NCBI GenBank assembly: GCA_018694835.1 | Contig: JABHOG010000030.1 | Location: forward strand, 1-42,681 | Reading direction: 5' to 3' | Length of the DNA stretch: 42,681 nt | Origin: Planctomycetota bacterium | GTDB lineage: Bacteria > Planctomycetota > UBA8108 > UBA1146 | Shown: piece after piece, positions 1-9,074 of the stretch | Layout of the letters: every line of letters starts with the position of its first letter | How positions within the stretch are numbered: position 1 is the first letter of the stretch | The notes under the pieces: model-generated | Databases searched by the model: none | Told to the model about the DNA's origin: nothing | What the model saw: only the letters and a program-made list of their open reading frames with translations | Program-made: the position numbers and the translations under genes

Positions 1-1
1 C

Positions 2-754
2 GTCCAGGGTCCCAATCGTGATCTGCACTCCGGCTCCTTCGGTGGCGCGGTGGAAAATCCAGCGAATGTGCTGACACGCATTCTCGGCTCTCTTCGGGAT
101 GAAGAGGGAAGAATCACCATTCCCGGTTTTTACGAGAGTGTCCGGGACCTGACCGCCGAGGAGAGGGCGGACTTCGCCTCATTGCCCTTCGATGAAGATG
201 GCTTCAGAGATGACCTCGAAGTTCCTCAGGTTCATGGTGAGGCGGGTTGGACGACACTGGAGCGAAAAGGAGCCCGACCGACCCTCGACATCAACGGCCT
301 GCTCAGCGGCTGGACCGGTGAAGGTGCCAAAACGGTTCTTCCGGCGCATGCCAGTGCAAAGCTATCGATGCGACTGGTGCCCGATCAGGATCCCGATGTC
401 ATCGATGCGCTGGTCTCGGACCATCTCCGCTCGCTGTGCCCACCCAGTTGCACCATCGAGGTACGCAGTCACCACGGAGCCCACCCGGTACTGGTCGAGC
501 GAGACAGTCACTGGCTCGATGCGGCGGCTCGAGCGGTGGAGAAGGGCTTCGGAAAGGCTCCGGTGTATATCCGCGAGGGAGGCTCGATTCCGGTGGTCAG
601 TGACCTGAAGAGAATCCTCGGGATCGATACCATCCTGCTCGGACTCGGGCTGCCGGACGACAATGCCCATTCCCCCAATGAGAAATTTCACCTCCCCGAC
701 TATCAACGAGGGATCGAAACAGCGGCCTGGTTCCTCGATGAAATCTCTCCATGA
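2..754 (+). CDS. M20 family dipeptidase/metallopeptidase, C-terminal part (5' end outside window)
   Basis: The reading frame is open from base 2 to the stop at 752-754, so about 250 C-terminal residues are visible and the real start lies to the left of the window. The frame opens with GPNRDLHSG followed by GGAVENP, typical of the lid/dimerisation domain of M20 dipeptidases (CNDP-like). Near the end it carries REGGSIP and NAHSPNEKFHL, which supply the conserved Glu and the late metal-ligand His of the catalytic domain. Family members are two-zinc exo- or dipeptidases that release amino acids from short peptides. The N-terminal metal-binding half cannot be seen. The stop codon overlaps the start of the pirin gene (ATGA, 751-754), so the two are probably cotranscribed. 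Family assignment is firm; substrate is unknown. Confidence 0.9.
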   Translation, partial: VQGPNRDLHSGSFGGAVENPANVLTRILGSLRDEEGRITIPGFYESVRDLTAEERADFASLPFDEDGFRDDLEVPQVHGEAGWTTLERKGARPTLDINGLLSGWTGEGAKTVLPAHASAKLSMRLVPDQDPDVIDALVSDHLRSLCPPSCTIEVRSHHGAHPVLVERDSHWLDAAARAVEKGFGKAPVYIREGGSIPVVSDLKRILGIDTILLGLGLPDDNAHSPNEKFHLPDYQRGIETAAWFLDEISP

Positions 755-1443
755 TCCGCTTCAGACCTGCTTCAGAGCGAGGTCAGGCAGATCATGGTTG
801 GCTTCGAGCGAGGCATGCTTTCAGTTTCGCCCAATACCACGATCCTGACTGGATGGGGTGGCGCGGACTTCGAGTGATGAATGAGGACCGAATCGCTGCT
901 TCAAGTGGGTTCCCATCGCATCCGCACCGCGAGATGGAAATCATCACCGTGGTGCTGTCAGGTGCCATCGCTCATGAAGATTCGATGGGAAACTGCGGAA
1001 TCCTGACCTCCAAAGATGTTCAAACGATGAGTGCAGGGCGCGGCATCATTCACAGTGAATCAAATCCGTATCTGGAGGAACTGCATCTCTATCAGATCTG
1101 GATCGAGCCAGCGAAGCAGGGGGTCACTCCTCGATATGACCAGAAGTCCTTCGATCCGCTCGATCGAACCGGACGCTGGCAATTGCTCGTCTCCGAGGAT
1201 GGAGAGAGCGAGTCATTGACCATCGCCCAGGATGCTCGCATCTATCGTCGCTTACAGACCCCCTCGACGCTGGAGAACAGCATCTCTCAGGGGAGGGGGC
1301 AGTGGATTCAGGTGATCTCCGGATCTATTCAACTCGATGGAGTCACACTGGTATCGGGTGACGGAGCCGCCATCGATGAGGTGGACAGTTACCGGATGGA
1401 TGTGGTCGAGGAAAGCGATCTTCTACTCTTTGATCTGCCCTGA
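751..1443 (+). CDS. Pirin family bicupin protein
   Basis: This 230-residue protein is a full-length pirin-like bicupin. The N-terminal cupin has the HPHREME motif (H57, H59) and, further on, GRGIIHSE (H101, E103). These match the four iron ligands known in pirin and the YhhW quercetinase. The opening RHAFSFAQYHDP segment is also typical. Family members bind Fe and act either as quercetin 2,3-dioxygenases or as redox-sensing regulators of partner proteins; which applies here cannot be told. The ATG overlaps the stop of the upstream M20 peptidase gene by four bases, implying translational coupling. The gene ends 6 bases before the convergent trkH stop, leaving no room for a separate terminator. 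Confidence 0.92.
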   Translation: MIRFRPASERGQADHGWLRARHAFSFAQYHDPDWMGWRGLRVMNEDRIAASSGFPSHPHREMEIITVVLSGAIAHEDSMGNCGILTSKDVQTMSAGRGIIHSESNPYLEELHLYQIWIEPAKQGVTPRYDQKSFDPLDRTGRWQLLVSEDGESESLTIAQDARIYRRLQTPSTLENSISQGRGQWIQVISGSIQLDGVTLVSGDGAAIDEVDSYRMDVVEESDLLLFDLP

Positions 1444-1449
1444 AACTGG

Positions 1450-3003
1450 TCACCGACGCCAGGTCATCGGCAAGAAGATCACCAGAACCGCATAGATCTC
1501 GAGCCGTCCCAGCAGCATCAGGAAGATCAGCAAGGCCTTTCCGATTGCAGGGATGGCAGAGAAGTTCTCGAGCGGACCGACACCGGCAATGCCAGCTCCA
1601 ACATTCCCTATCGTCGCGAGGGTCGCCCCTAACGCAGTCAGCAGATGATCGTCTTCCAGGGCACCGCTGACCGTCTTCGCACCACTTACCGAGAGGCTAC
1701 CGGCATCTTCGGACCAGGCGGGATCCAGTACAAAAGAGAGCACCAGCACCGAAACGAGGAATAACAGCGTCCACAAGGCAAGAAATCCAAGCACCCTGGC
1801 GATCACTTCCCGCTCGACGGCTTCTCCTCCGATCTTGATCGGAAGTACCGCGTGGGGTCGTATCAATAATGCAATTTCACGTAAACCATATTTCACCAGG
1901 GTCAGGACCCGGAAGATCTTGATTCCACCTGCGGTGCTCCCTGCGCAACCTCCAACGACCATCAATACAATCAAAACGACTCTGCATGCGTTGGGCCAAT
2001 GATCGTAATCGGCGGTAACGAAACCGGCGCCCGTGCCGATGGATGCCACCTGGAAACTGGCGTAGCGAAAACACTGACCCAATGTCCCGTACTTTTCAGC
2101 ATTTTCGATACGGTCAGGATAAGTACCCAGATGCAACATCAAGGTCACAAAAATGATCGATACGACGATGAGGCCGACAAAGAAACGGAGCTCGCTGTTG
2201 CGAAAATACACCGGATGCCCTCGAAAGATCGCTCGATAATGAAGAACGAAATTCATTCCTGCGATCAAAACGAAAGCCGTGATCACTGCATCTACATATG
2301 CGCTATCAAAGTGAGCAACGCTCAAACTCTTGGTCGAGAATCCTCCGGTAGCCAGTGTAGAAAAAGCCAGTGTTACCGCATCGAACCAATCCATCACTGG
2401 TAGCAACAGTCCTGCAACAACAACAGTGAGAAGAAGATAAAGTCCCCACAGCATCATTGCGGTCTGAGCCACTCGCGGTGCTAATTTCTCGGTAGTCGGT
2501 CCGGACACCTCCGCTCGCATCATTTGAATCCCACCGGAGCCCAGTAATGGCAGAACAGCAACCGTCAGCACCACGATTCCCATCCCCCCCAACCACTGGG
2601 TGAGGCTCCTCCAGAACAGAAGTCCGGGGGGCAAGGCCTCGATGTCGGTGAGGATGGTGGCTCCGGTGGTTGTGAATCCACTCATCGTCTCGAAGTAAGC
2701 ATCGAGCAGTGAAGGGATTCCACCGGGGGCCAGCCAGAATGGTAGGGCACCGAAGAAGCTCAAGACCGCCCACCCCAACCCCACCACGGCGAATGCCTCG
2801 CGAGATCGAAGCTTCTTCTGGTAATCACGGTTGGCGCCCCAGAGGATCATTCCAGTAACGAGACAGATTCCAATGGTGGTATAGAAAGCTGGAAGTTCCA
2901 GGGCAGAGTCCAACGCCGCCGCTACCAGCAATGGAATCACCAGGATTCCAGCCATGGTCAGGATCAACAGACCCAGGACCGCCAGAAGGGGACGGAATCT
3001 CAC
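1450..3003 (-). CDS. trkH: TrkH-type potassium uptake channel subunit
   Basis: A 517-residue polytopic membrane protein of the TrkH/KtrB superfamily, which conducts K+ through four pseudo-repeated pore loops. The filter-like segments can be seen in order: TTTGA (111-115), ATGGFST (218-224), SIGTGAGF (321-328) and ATIGNVGAG (463-471). The family hallmarks GGCAGSTAGGIK (351-362) and LLGRLEIYAVL near the C terminus are also present. Length is normal for the family. Its ATG overlaps the stop of trkA (ATGA at 3000-3003), so the gating subunit is made first and the channel second from one transcript. TrkA/TrkH complexes sit in the inner membrane and take up K+ for turgor and osmotic adaptation. Nothing looks damaged. 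Confidence 0.95.
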   Translation of the reverse strand: MRFRPLLAVLGLLILTMAGILVIPLLVAAALDSALELPAFYTTIGICLVTGMILWGANRDYQKKLRSREAFAVVGLGWAVLSFFGALPFWLAPGGIPSLLDAYFETMSGFTTTGATILTDIEALPPGLLFWRSLTQWLGGMGIVVLTVAVLPLLGSGGIQMMRAEVSGPTTEKLAPRVAQTAMMLWGLYLLLTVVVAGLLLPVMDWFDAVTLAFSTLATGGFSTKSLSVAHFDSAYVDAVITAFVLIAGMNFVLHYRAIFRGHPVYFRNSELRFFVGLIVVSIIFVTLMLHLGTYPDRIENAEKYGTLGQCFRYASFQVASIGTGAGFVTADYDHWPNACRVVLIVLMVVGGCAGSTAGGIKIFRVLTLVKYGLREIALLIRPHAVLPIKIGGEAVEREVIARVLGFLALWTLLFLVSVLVLSFVLDPAWSEDAGSLSVSGAKTVSGALEDDHLLTALGATLATIGNVGAGIAGVGPLENFSAIPAIGKALLIFLMLLGRLEIYAVLVIFLPMTWRR

Positions 3004-4367
3004 TTCAGCATACCTTTTCTGCGAGTGAACATCTTTTCAATGTCCTTCACCGCCTCGGGAAGGGCAAACACGATGACATGATCTCCACCTTCGATGACCG
3101 TGTCTCCTGTTCCGGTGAATACCTCATCCCCTCGCTGAACCGCACCGATGATGGAACCGATGGGAATATTCAGATTTGCAATTGTCTTTCCGCATACCGT
3201 TTCCTGCTCGCTGATCTCATACTCTCTCGCTTCAGCACCGGAGTCCCCCACCTGCGACACGGCGACCACGCGGCCACTTCGCAATTCCCTCAGGATGGCG
3301 CTCACGGTGATTCTACGTGGATTGACGGCTTCCCCGACTGCTGCCTGCTTGAGAATCGGCAGGAACTGATTCTGCTCGGTCCGGATGAGGATTCGCCGAA
3401 CTCCCAGTTTGTTGACGAGCAAGGCGTTGGTCAGGTTCTCTGCATCTCCGTTTTCTAGCGATAGAAAAAAGTCTGCATCTCCGATCCTATTTTCCTCGGC
3501 AAAGTCTGCATCCGTGATGCTGCCGTGCAGTACGAGACTCTTCTCTAGAATCTCCGAGGCCCTCTCTGCCTGGGCCCGATCTTTCTCCACCAGCACGATG
3601 GACTTTACAGTACCCTCCAGTCTCCTGGCCACTTCGATGCCCAGTTGTGTGGCACCGGCGATAAACACCTGCTGGACCACTTCCGATTCAGGATGGGCAA
3701 TGGCCATGAAATCAGCGGTCTTGGTGCGCTTCAGCAGGACATAGATCTGATCTCCATCCCTGAGTTCATCTTCTCCCCTGGGGATCACCAGGCCATCTTC
3801 CCTTACGATAGCAACAATCAAGCCGGGAATCCGATCGTATCTTTGACGCAGATCTTTCAGTATTACTCCATCGAGAGGAGATCCTTCCGAGATCTGAAAT
3901 CCCCACAGTACCAGCTCTCCATTTGCGAAATCGAAGACATCGAAAGCACCCGGGTTTTGTACCAATCTGTGCAACTTCTCCGCAGTGGCGTCTACCGGAT
4001 TGACGATCAGATCTGCTCCGTATGCCTCCGGTAACAGTGGAGATCCCGAGGAAGAGAGTTCCGCATTGCGCAGGCGAACCACTACCTTCTTTGCTCCCAG
4101 TTTTTTCGCGAGCAAACTGACGACGATATTGGTCTCATCTCGGTCGGTCACGGCAATGACAAGATTCGTACGATCAGAGATCGCCTTTCGCAGTATTCTG
4201 GGGCTCGCTGCATTTCCATGAATCGCCCGTACGTTGAGCCGATCATCGATCCTGTGTATCAGATCAATATCGGCATCGATGATGGTGATCCGATGTCCCT
4301 CCGCAGAGAGTCGCTCTGCCAGATGGATTCCGACCACTCCTGCACCCACGATGACGATACGTAGCAT
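3000..4367 (-). CDS. trkA: TrkA potassium channel regulatory subunit (two RCK domains)
   Basis: A 455-residue cytosolic protein with two tandem RCK (RCK-N plus RCK-C) units, as in full-length TrkA. The first Rossmann motif is IVIVGAGVVGIHLAERL at about residues 4-20. The second, VFIAGATQLGIEVARRL, is in the middle. Each is followed by an acidic strand end (IIDAD, LVEKD) expected for NAD(H) binding. The ATG at 4367 is preferred over an in-frame codon 21 bases upstream because GGGAGA lies just before it and the Rossmann strand begins at once. It overlaps trkH by four bases. The protein gates TrkH in response to nucleotides. About 200 bases separate it from the divergent PPIase gene, presumably holding both promoters. 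Confidence 0.94.
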   Translation of the reverse strand: MLRIVIVGAGVVGIHLAERLSAEGHRITIIDADIDLIHRIDDRLNVRAIHGNAASPRILRKAISDRTNLVIAVTDRDETNIVVSLLAKKLGAKKVVVRLRNAELSSSGSPLLPEAYGADLIVNPVDATAEKLHRLVQNPGAFDVFDFANGELVLWGFQISEGSPLDGVILKDLRQRYDRIPGLIVAIVREDGLVIPRGEDELRDGDQIYVLLKRTKTADFMAIAHPESEVVQQVFIAGATQLGIEVARRLEGTVKSIVLVEKDRAQAERASEILEKSLVLHGSITDADFAEENRIGDADFFLSLENGDAENLTNALLVNKLGVRRILIRTEQNQFLPILKQAAVGEAVNPRRITVSAILRELRSGRVVAVSQVGDSGAEAREYEISEQETVCGKTIANLNIPIGSIIGAVQRGDEVFTGTGDTVIEGGDHVIVFALPEAVKDIEKMFTRRKGMLK

Positions 4368-4574
4368 TATTTCTCCCAGCAGTTGCAACGGTCGGTTCCG
4401 GGCCCAAACTGGCCCCAGCCCTCCAACCAGCGGATGATAGACCTGAAGTCAGAAATCGCCAACACCGGCAACCATTTGGACGACGGTTCCGGGGCGGATA
4501 TCCTTCCTTGAGGGAATCCAGAAGCGCTCTGGAGCAATTGACCCCGGCCTGGAATCTTTGAGAAGAAAGTCACG

Positions 4575-5648
4575 ATGAAGAACAAATTCAACCTTCAAAG
4601 CGATCGAGGGGTCAGAGCCATACCCCCGGCACCGATTTCAAAACTGGTCGGATTCTTGTGTTTGGTACTGATCGTGAGTGGCTACTTACCCACCTCGTTC
4701 ATCCATGCACAAGAGATCGTCAACGAAAATGGATTTGCCGCTCGTGTCGATGGAAAGGTCATCACCCTGGCGGAATTGAATCTGGAAGTTCAAAGGCAGA
4801 TCTCCTCAGCACGAGGACAGATCACCGAGAGCCAGATCGAGTACGAAAAAGCGCTCCTCCGCCCATTGGTGCTGCGAATCCTGGTCGAAAGACAGTTGCT
4901 GATCCAGAAGGCGATCCATGAGGAAATCCATCTTCCCCCCAAGGCGATCGACAACTTCCTGCAGAATCGAGTAGAAGTGCTCAGTAAAGCAGAGGGAACT
5001 CGCTACTCCGTGGATGACTATCTTGCACTATGGCAAAAACAATTCGGAGAAAGTGAAGTTCAGTTGAGAAAGCGCCTGAGTGAGGAACTTCGAATCGATG
5101 AGTTACGCCGTCGAACACTCAGGAGCACTCGAAATATTTCTCCTCGAAAGTTACGTGCGTACTACAAGGAACACGCAGATGAATTCAGGAGCGATAGTCG
5201 TATCTCATTTCGTCAGCTACTGGTAGCTGACGATGATCCCGACTCGAACAGGATGCTGGGCGAGATCGACCGTGCACTGGAAGCTGAAGAAGAGTTCGAG
5301 AGCCTGGTCAAGAAGTGGTCGATGGGCCCCCGTAAAGATATCGGTGGTCTCTATTCGTTGACAGAAAAGGACCTCGATTCGAGGTTTCCCCCGGTTCCTG
5401 AAATGGTCAAGAAATTGAAGCCCGGTGAGTACTCGGGCTGGTTCATGTGCAGGGGCTACGCTCACAACATCAAGTTGATCGAGATCTCTCCCGGAATACT
5501 GCTCGACTTTTCACGGGCGCAGGATCAGATCCGTTCGATTCTCACTCGCGAACTGGAGGAGAAGAAGAGAAAGGAATTCGAGCAAAGCCTCTGGAAAGAT
5601 GCCGTCATCGAGGTTTTCATTCCAGGGATCGAATTGCCCCTTCTCTGA
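4575..5648 (+). CDS. SurA/PrsA-like periplasmic peptidyl-prolyl isomerase (parvulin type)
   Basis: A 357-residue exported protein. After a charged N terminus there is a hydrophobic segment (about residues 23-45) ending in FIHAQ, a likely signal peptide. Residues 50-190 form a helical SurA-N-like chaperone region starting with the usual ARVDGKVITLAEL motif. Residues 208-304 form a PpiC/parvulin domain (ISFRQLLV, then KKWSMGP..DIGGLY, then LKPGEYSGWF). Family members assist folding of outer-membrane and secreted proteins in the periplasm. Several secreted proteins and an Omp85-type barrel in the same window are plausible clients, but no operon link exists. The gene stands alone, divergent from trkA and convergent with the LolA-like gene. 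The ribosome binding site is weak (AGAAGAAAG). Confidence 0.85.
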   Translation: MKNKFNLQSDRGVRAIPPAPISKLVGFLCLVLIVSGYLPTSFIHAQEIVNENGFAARVDGKVITLAELNLEVQRQISSARGQITESQIEYEKALLRPLVLRILVERQLLIQKAIHEEIHLPPKAIDNFLQNRVEVLSKAEGTRYSVDDYLALWQKQFGESEVQLRKRLSEELRIDELRRRTLRSTRNISPRKLRAYYKEHADEFRSDSRISFRQLLVADDDPDSNRMLGEIDRALEAEEEFESLVKKWSMGPRKDIGGLYSLTEKDLDSRFPPVPEMVKKLKPGEYSGWFMCRGYAHNIKLIEISPGILLDFSRAQDQIRSILTRELEEKKRKEFEQSLWKDAVIEVFIPGIELPLL

Positions 5649-5720
5649 TCCTCGATCTGCTTCACGACCGCGCTCCAAGGGCGCTCGACCGCTGTACTCG
5701 CAATTGGATTCCTGCTGCTT

Positions 5721-6617
5721 CTAGGGCTCGGTAACGGGATCCCTCGTCTCTTCCTTCGTCTCTTCCTTCGTCTCTTCCTTCTCTGCGCCGGGCTCCTTTT
5801 TCGAGTCCTTCTTGCGCTCGATGAGTACCTGGACCGACTTGGGTGCGGCCAACTCGGTCTCCTCGGGCTCCACGTCATGCTGGATCTGGCTCACTTCCAG
5901 ATTCATCGTTTGAATCCCTTGCACGATGATCATCGTGTGTGGGTACCAGATTTCATCGACCTTTTTGAAGTCACCCAACTGCATCTTCATCGGAATCTTG
6001 CCCATCGGTGAGTCCGCAATGAGGCTGACCTGGATCGTCCGATGGTCCGCTTTTGAAACCCAGTATTTTTCCTCGGTGTCGGTCTTTGACTTGAGAAGAT
6101 AGATGTCACATTCCACATCGTTGATCGACTCCTCACCGCTCAGGACCGCCGAGACGTAGTCCTCCTGTAAGTGCAGTGCAGGAAAGAGGTGCGCACTACG
6201 GAGGGTTTGATCTTTCATGGACCCTGAGAGTATCGCCGGTCCATTGATGGGGTCAGAGGTCCAGACCACGCCGCCGTGAACTCCCTGGCGAAAATCTCCA
6301 TAGCCCTCGATCGAGAGGGATTCTGACATCACTCCATCCGCAGATACAAAACCAAAGTTCTTCGCCTCGATGCCGGCGTCGACAATTGTAACCAATGAAA
6401 TCATGCGGCGATTCTTGACCTTCTCCAGAGCGGACTTCTCGCCAATGGCGCCGATCATCTTCTGTTGCAGTGCCTCCAGTACATTCTCCTGGATTTCACC
6501 ACCGGTCGGTGCTGGTGTGTCAGAGGATCCGCGTACGGAGAGCGCTGGAAGGCTCAACGACGCAATCAACAGGATGGCCATGAGCCGCCCAGGAATCAGT
6601 GGAATCGTTCGTATCAT
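5721..6617 (-). CDS. Exported LolA-like protein with charged C-terminal repeats
   Basis: A 298-residue protein with a signal peptide (about 1-30, PGRLMAILLIASLSLPALS). Its body resembles the LolA/LppX-type half-barrel found in lipoprotein carriers and in many planctomycete outer-membrane lipoprotein-sorting-like proteins: SESLSIEGYGDFRQGV, then KYWVSKADHRTIQVSL, then DEIWYPHTMI. The match is by pattern only, so true LolA function is unproven. The last 50 residues are hydrophilic and end in repeated EETK units encoded by a 12-base tandem repeat. The start at 6617 has AGGAG at good spacing. It lies 45 bases downstream of the S41 protease gene on the same strand, and the two may be cotranscribed. 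Confidence 0.6.
   Translation of the reverse strand: MIRTIPLIPGRLMAILLIASLSLPALSVRGSSDTPAPTGGEIQENVLEALQQKMIGAIGEKSALEKVKNRRMISLVTIVDAGIEAKNFGFVSADGVMSESLSIEGYGDFRQGVHGGVVWTSDPINGPAILSGSMKDQTLRSAHLFPALHLQEDYVSAVLSGEESINDVECDIYLLKSKTDTEEKYWVSKADHRTIQVSLIADSPMGKIPMKMQLGDFKKVDEIWYPHTMIIVQGIQTMNLEVSQIQHDVEPEETELAAPKSVQVLIERKKDSKKEPGAEKEETKEETKEETRDPVTEP
5746..5781. repeat. Three 12-bp tandem repeats inside the LolA-like gene
   Basis: The unit gtctcttccttc occurs three times without mismatch at 5746-5757, 5758-5769 and 5770-5781. On the minus strand it encodes EETK repeats at the protein's C-terminal end. Because the unit is a multiple of three, gain or loss of copies would keep the reading frame. 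Confidence 0.95.
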
Positions 6618-6662
6618 TTCATCTCTCCTCTTCGCCGGATCTCAATTCCGGGTCTGTTGAAC

Positions 6663-8021
6663 TTACTGTTGATCCGGCGGTTGAACAGCGGCTCCATCTT
6701 CTGGACTGGATAACGATTCCATCCAGCGCAGTGCAGCTGCCAGTTCCAGATCTCCTTGCTCGCGGATTTTCTCTGCGTCGACTTCGATCACTTCATCTGG
6801 AATCACACCATCGCCTTCCAGCACTCGTCCCGAATGGGATCGATAACCGGCGATGGCATATTGCAGCAGATCCCCACAGGGTAGCCTCACGATCATCGAC
6901 GGCAAGGCGGCTCCCGCCGTGGTACGACCGAAAATCCTCGCCACTCCCAGGTCTTGCAGTCCCTGCGCAAGAATCTCAGAGGTCGAAGCACTACCCTCAT
7001 CCACCAGGATGGCCACAGGCTTCTGCCATGGGTCGAGTCTCGGATTGACCACGAATTTCATCTTCGAATCTCGAAACTGCATCACGCCCAGTTCGAGCCC
7101 CTCCCCCTCGATCAGCCAGCCTGCGATACCGCAAGCCATCAGACCCAACCCGCCAGGGTTTCCCCGCAAATCGAGGACGAGTCCGGGAGCATCGGCGTGC
7201 TTTTCCAGCGCCTTCTGGAACCAAGGCATCACCTGCATCGGCCCGAGAAACATGTTGAAACGCAGATACAGATATCCACCCTCAACCAGATTTTTTTCCA
7301 ACCGTAGCGGGACCGGACCGATGTGACCAAACTTCACCGGCTTACCGGTTCCGGTGGGAGTTTCCAGCGTGACTTCGACATCTCGCAGAATTCCATCGGC
7401 ATCTTCTATCGTGTAGGTGCGAGTATCCCCCGCAGATCCCTGCATCGCCGATGCCATGCCCTGGACGGGAAGATATTTATTACCGTCGGCAGCCCATTGC
7501 TCGATGAGGGGCTCCAACTGCCTATCGCCGACCGCCACCACGATCTCTCCTGCAAGTATGCCGGCGTGCTCTGCCGGACTATCGCCCTCGATCCTGACGA
7601 CAACCGCACGGCCATCGCCCACTCGTAGCACCGCTCCGGTCTCGGCGCTGCCGCCTTCTCCCAGTCCTTCGGAAGCGCTTCCGGGGATGATCCCGAAGTG
7701 GGACAGATTCAGGCCACTCAATAACCCATGCATCGCTTTGCGTGCTTCTCCTGCGGTGCTCGCGGCCTCCAACTGTGCTCGTTGGATATCCTTCGACTGC
7801 GCCCACTTCTCGCCGAGTGCGTCAGGATCCCAGAAAGTCGTGTCGATTCGATCACAGACCAACTGAAAGGACTCCCGATAAAGGGCCTTCTGGTCACTAC
7901 TCATCGGCTGGGCTTTGCCAGGAAGACCGAGGCATCCTGAGCCACTCAGCACGACCAGCGCCAACAACACTGAACATGAGAACGATGATGGTTTCACTGA
8001 CTTCTCTTTCTTCCTGTACAC
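6663..8021 (-). CDS. S41 family (C-terminal processing type) peptidase, exported
   Basis: A 452-residue protein with an N-terminal hydrophobic segment (about 14-30) ending in SGSGC, which could be a signal peptide or a poor lipobox. Residues about 125-225 hold a PDZ-like domain (SPAEHAGILAGEIVVAVGD). The S41 catalytic core follows: LVLDLRGNPGG (281-291) and DEGSASTSEI (341-350), in which S346 aligns with the Tsp/CtpA nucleophile. The usual FGKG lysine is replaced by a GRTTAGA segment, as in other S41 subgroups, so the classical Ser-Lys dyad is not evident. The start is uncertain: GTG at 8021 lacks a ribosome binding site, while GTG at 7997 has AGGAAG/GAGAAG upstream. It is followed by the LolA-like gene on the same strand. 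Confidence 0.88.
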   Translation of the reverse strand: MYRKKEKSVKPSSFSCSVLLALVVLSGSGCLGLPGKAQPMSSDQKALYRESFQLVCDRIDTTFWDPDALGEKWAQSKDIQRAQLEAASTAGEARKAMHGLLSGLNLSHFGIIPGSASEGLGEGGSAETGAVLRVGDGRAVVVRIEGDSPAEHAGILAGEIVVAVGDRQLEPLIEQWAADGNKYLPVQGMASAMQGSAGDTRTYTIEDADGILRDVEVTLETPTGTGKPVKFGHIGPVPLRLEKNLVEGGYLYLRFNMFLGPMQVMPWFQKALEKHADAPGLVLDLRGNPGGLGLMACGIAGWLIEGEGLELGVMQFRDSKMKFVVNPRLDPWQKPVAILVDEGSASTSEILAQGLQDLGVARIFGRTTAGAALPSMIVRLPCGDLLQYAIAGYRSHSGRVLEGDGVIPDEVIEVDAEKIREQGDLELAAALRWMESLSSPEDGAAVQPPDQQ

Positions 8022-8150
8022 GAGAGGCGGACCCTCAACGATCGGAACTGTAGTCGAGGAACTATGCTCGAGGGACTGCGATCATGGGACTGCGGACATG
8101 GATCACTGACCCTTGCAAGGCCTTCATGCTGGCCCTGCTGTAGATCAATG

Positions 8151-8190
8151 GGAATCTACGAGGATCTACAAGGATCTACGAGGATTGCAA
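8151..8190. repeat. Four degenerate 10-bp tandem repeats upstream of cutC
   Basis: Units ggaatctacg, aggatctaca, aggatctacg and aggattgcaa follow one another with no spacer. They lie in the 260-base divergent region between the S41 protease gene and cutC. A separate direct repeat of gggactgcg occurs just upstream at 8072-8080 and 8086-8094. The 10-base period equals about one helical turn, so a regulatory site is possible, but nothing shows this directly. Confidence 0.7.
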
Positions 8191-8280
8191 CGGAACCGAA
8201 TTTCCGACATCATCCCGGGGCATCTTCTCACAAGAGGGTGTCGATTGCAGGGGAATTCCAGCGGAAGGATGCGCCTGATC

Positions 8281-9039
8281 ATGGCGAATTTTGTACGGAT
8301 CGAAGTATGTATCGATGACCCTTCCTTTGCCTCCGCCAGCGCCGCTGCCGGGGCAGATCGGATCGAGATGTGTAGTGCTCTCGATCTCGGTGGGCTCACT
8401 CCCACTCCCAGCGCTCTCGGGCGATCGATCCAGTCGGGAATCCCGGTCACCGCGATGACCCGTCTGCGCCCCGGAGATTTCATCCTGGACCCGGAAGATA
8501 TCTCTCGGATGCGTGATGAGATCGCCAGCCACATCGCTGCAGGGGCCGAGGGTATCGTTCTCGGTGCCCTCAAAAACAGCGGAGAGATCGATACCGAGGC
8601 GCTGAACTGGCTGCTGGATGCTTGCAATGGCACTCCCGTGACCTTTCACCGTGCTTTCGACCACTGTTCCGATCGGATTCTCGGGCTGGAACAGATTATC
8701 GATGCAGGCTGCCAAAGACTGCTCACTTCCGGTGGCGCCCCTTCGGCTCTGGAAGGGATCGAGGAAGTGGCACGGATCGTCGAGGCTGCGGATGGGCGGA
8801 TCGAGGTGATGGCTGGCGGCGGAGTCGGACCCGGATGTGGCGCAGAACTGGTCCGCAGGAGTGGGGTTCAATGGCTCCATCTGAGCGCTCGTGGCCCGGC
8901 CAGCCCCGCGGGTGCAGGCCCGCAAAGGGGATCGAATCCGGCTCCTCTCGGGTCGCTGGACCCAGGGCCGGATTCCCCACGGATGGTGACGGACCCCCAG
9001 CAAATCCGCCAGTTGGCCATCGAGTTGGGGCGTGAGTAG
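8281..9039 (+). CDS. cutC: CutC family protein
   Basis: A 252-residue TIM-barrel protein of the CutC family. The N terminus reads FVRIEVCIDD, followed by AGADRIEMCSALDLGGLTPT, the family signature. Later come AMTRLRPGDF, GIVLGAL, TFHRAFD, RLLTSGG and EVMAGGGV, in the usual order, so the protein is complete. Escherichia coli CutC was linked to copper tolerance, though its enzymatic activity is unsettled. The ATG at 8281 is chosen because the family begins here; GGAAGG lies 12 bases upstream, a long spacing. An in-frame ATG at 8269 would add only four residues. Further upstream the frame is open but covers low-complexity repeats and is unlikely to be translated. Confidence 0.92.
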   Translation: MANFVRIEVCIDDPSFASASAAAGADRIEMCSALDLGGLTPTPSALGRSIQSGIPVTAMTRLRPGDFILDPEDISRMRDEIASHIAAGAEGIVLGALKNSGEIDTEALNWLLDACNGTPVTFHRAFDHCSDRILGLEQIIDAGCQRLLTSGGAPSALEGIEEVARIVEAADGRIEVMAGGGVGPGCGAELVRRSGVQWLHLSARGPASPAGAGPQRGSNPAPLGSLDPGPDSPRMVTDPQQIRQLAIELGRE

Positions 9040-9074
9040 GGATGACCTTCCCCCCCTCTCCATGGTAATCTCTC

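Noticed and set aside
8176-9063. Minus-strand frame of 295 codons opposite cutC
   Set aside because: No recognisable domain, while the plus strand encodes a complete CutC protein.
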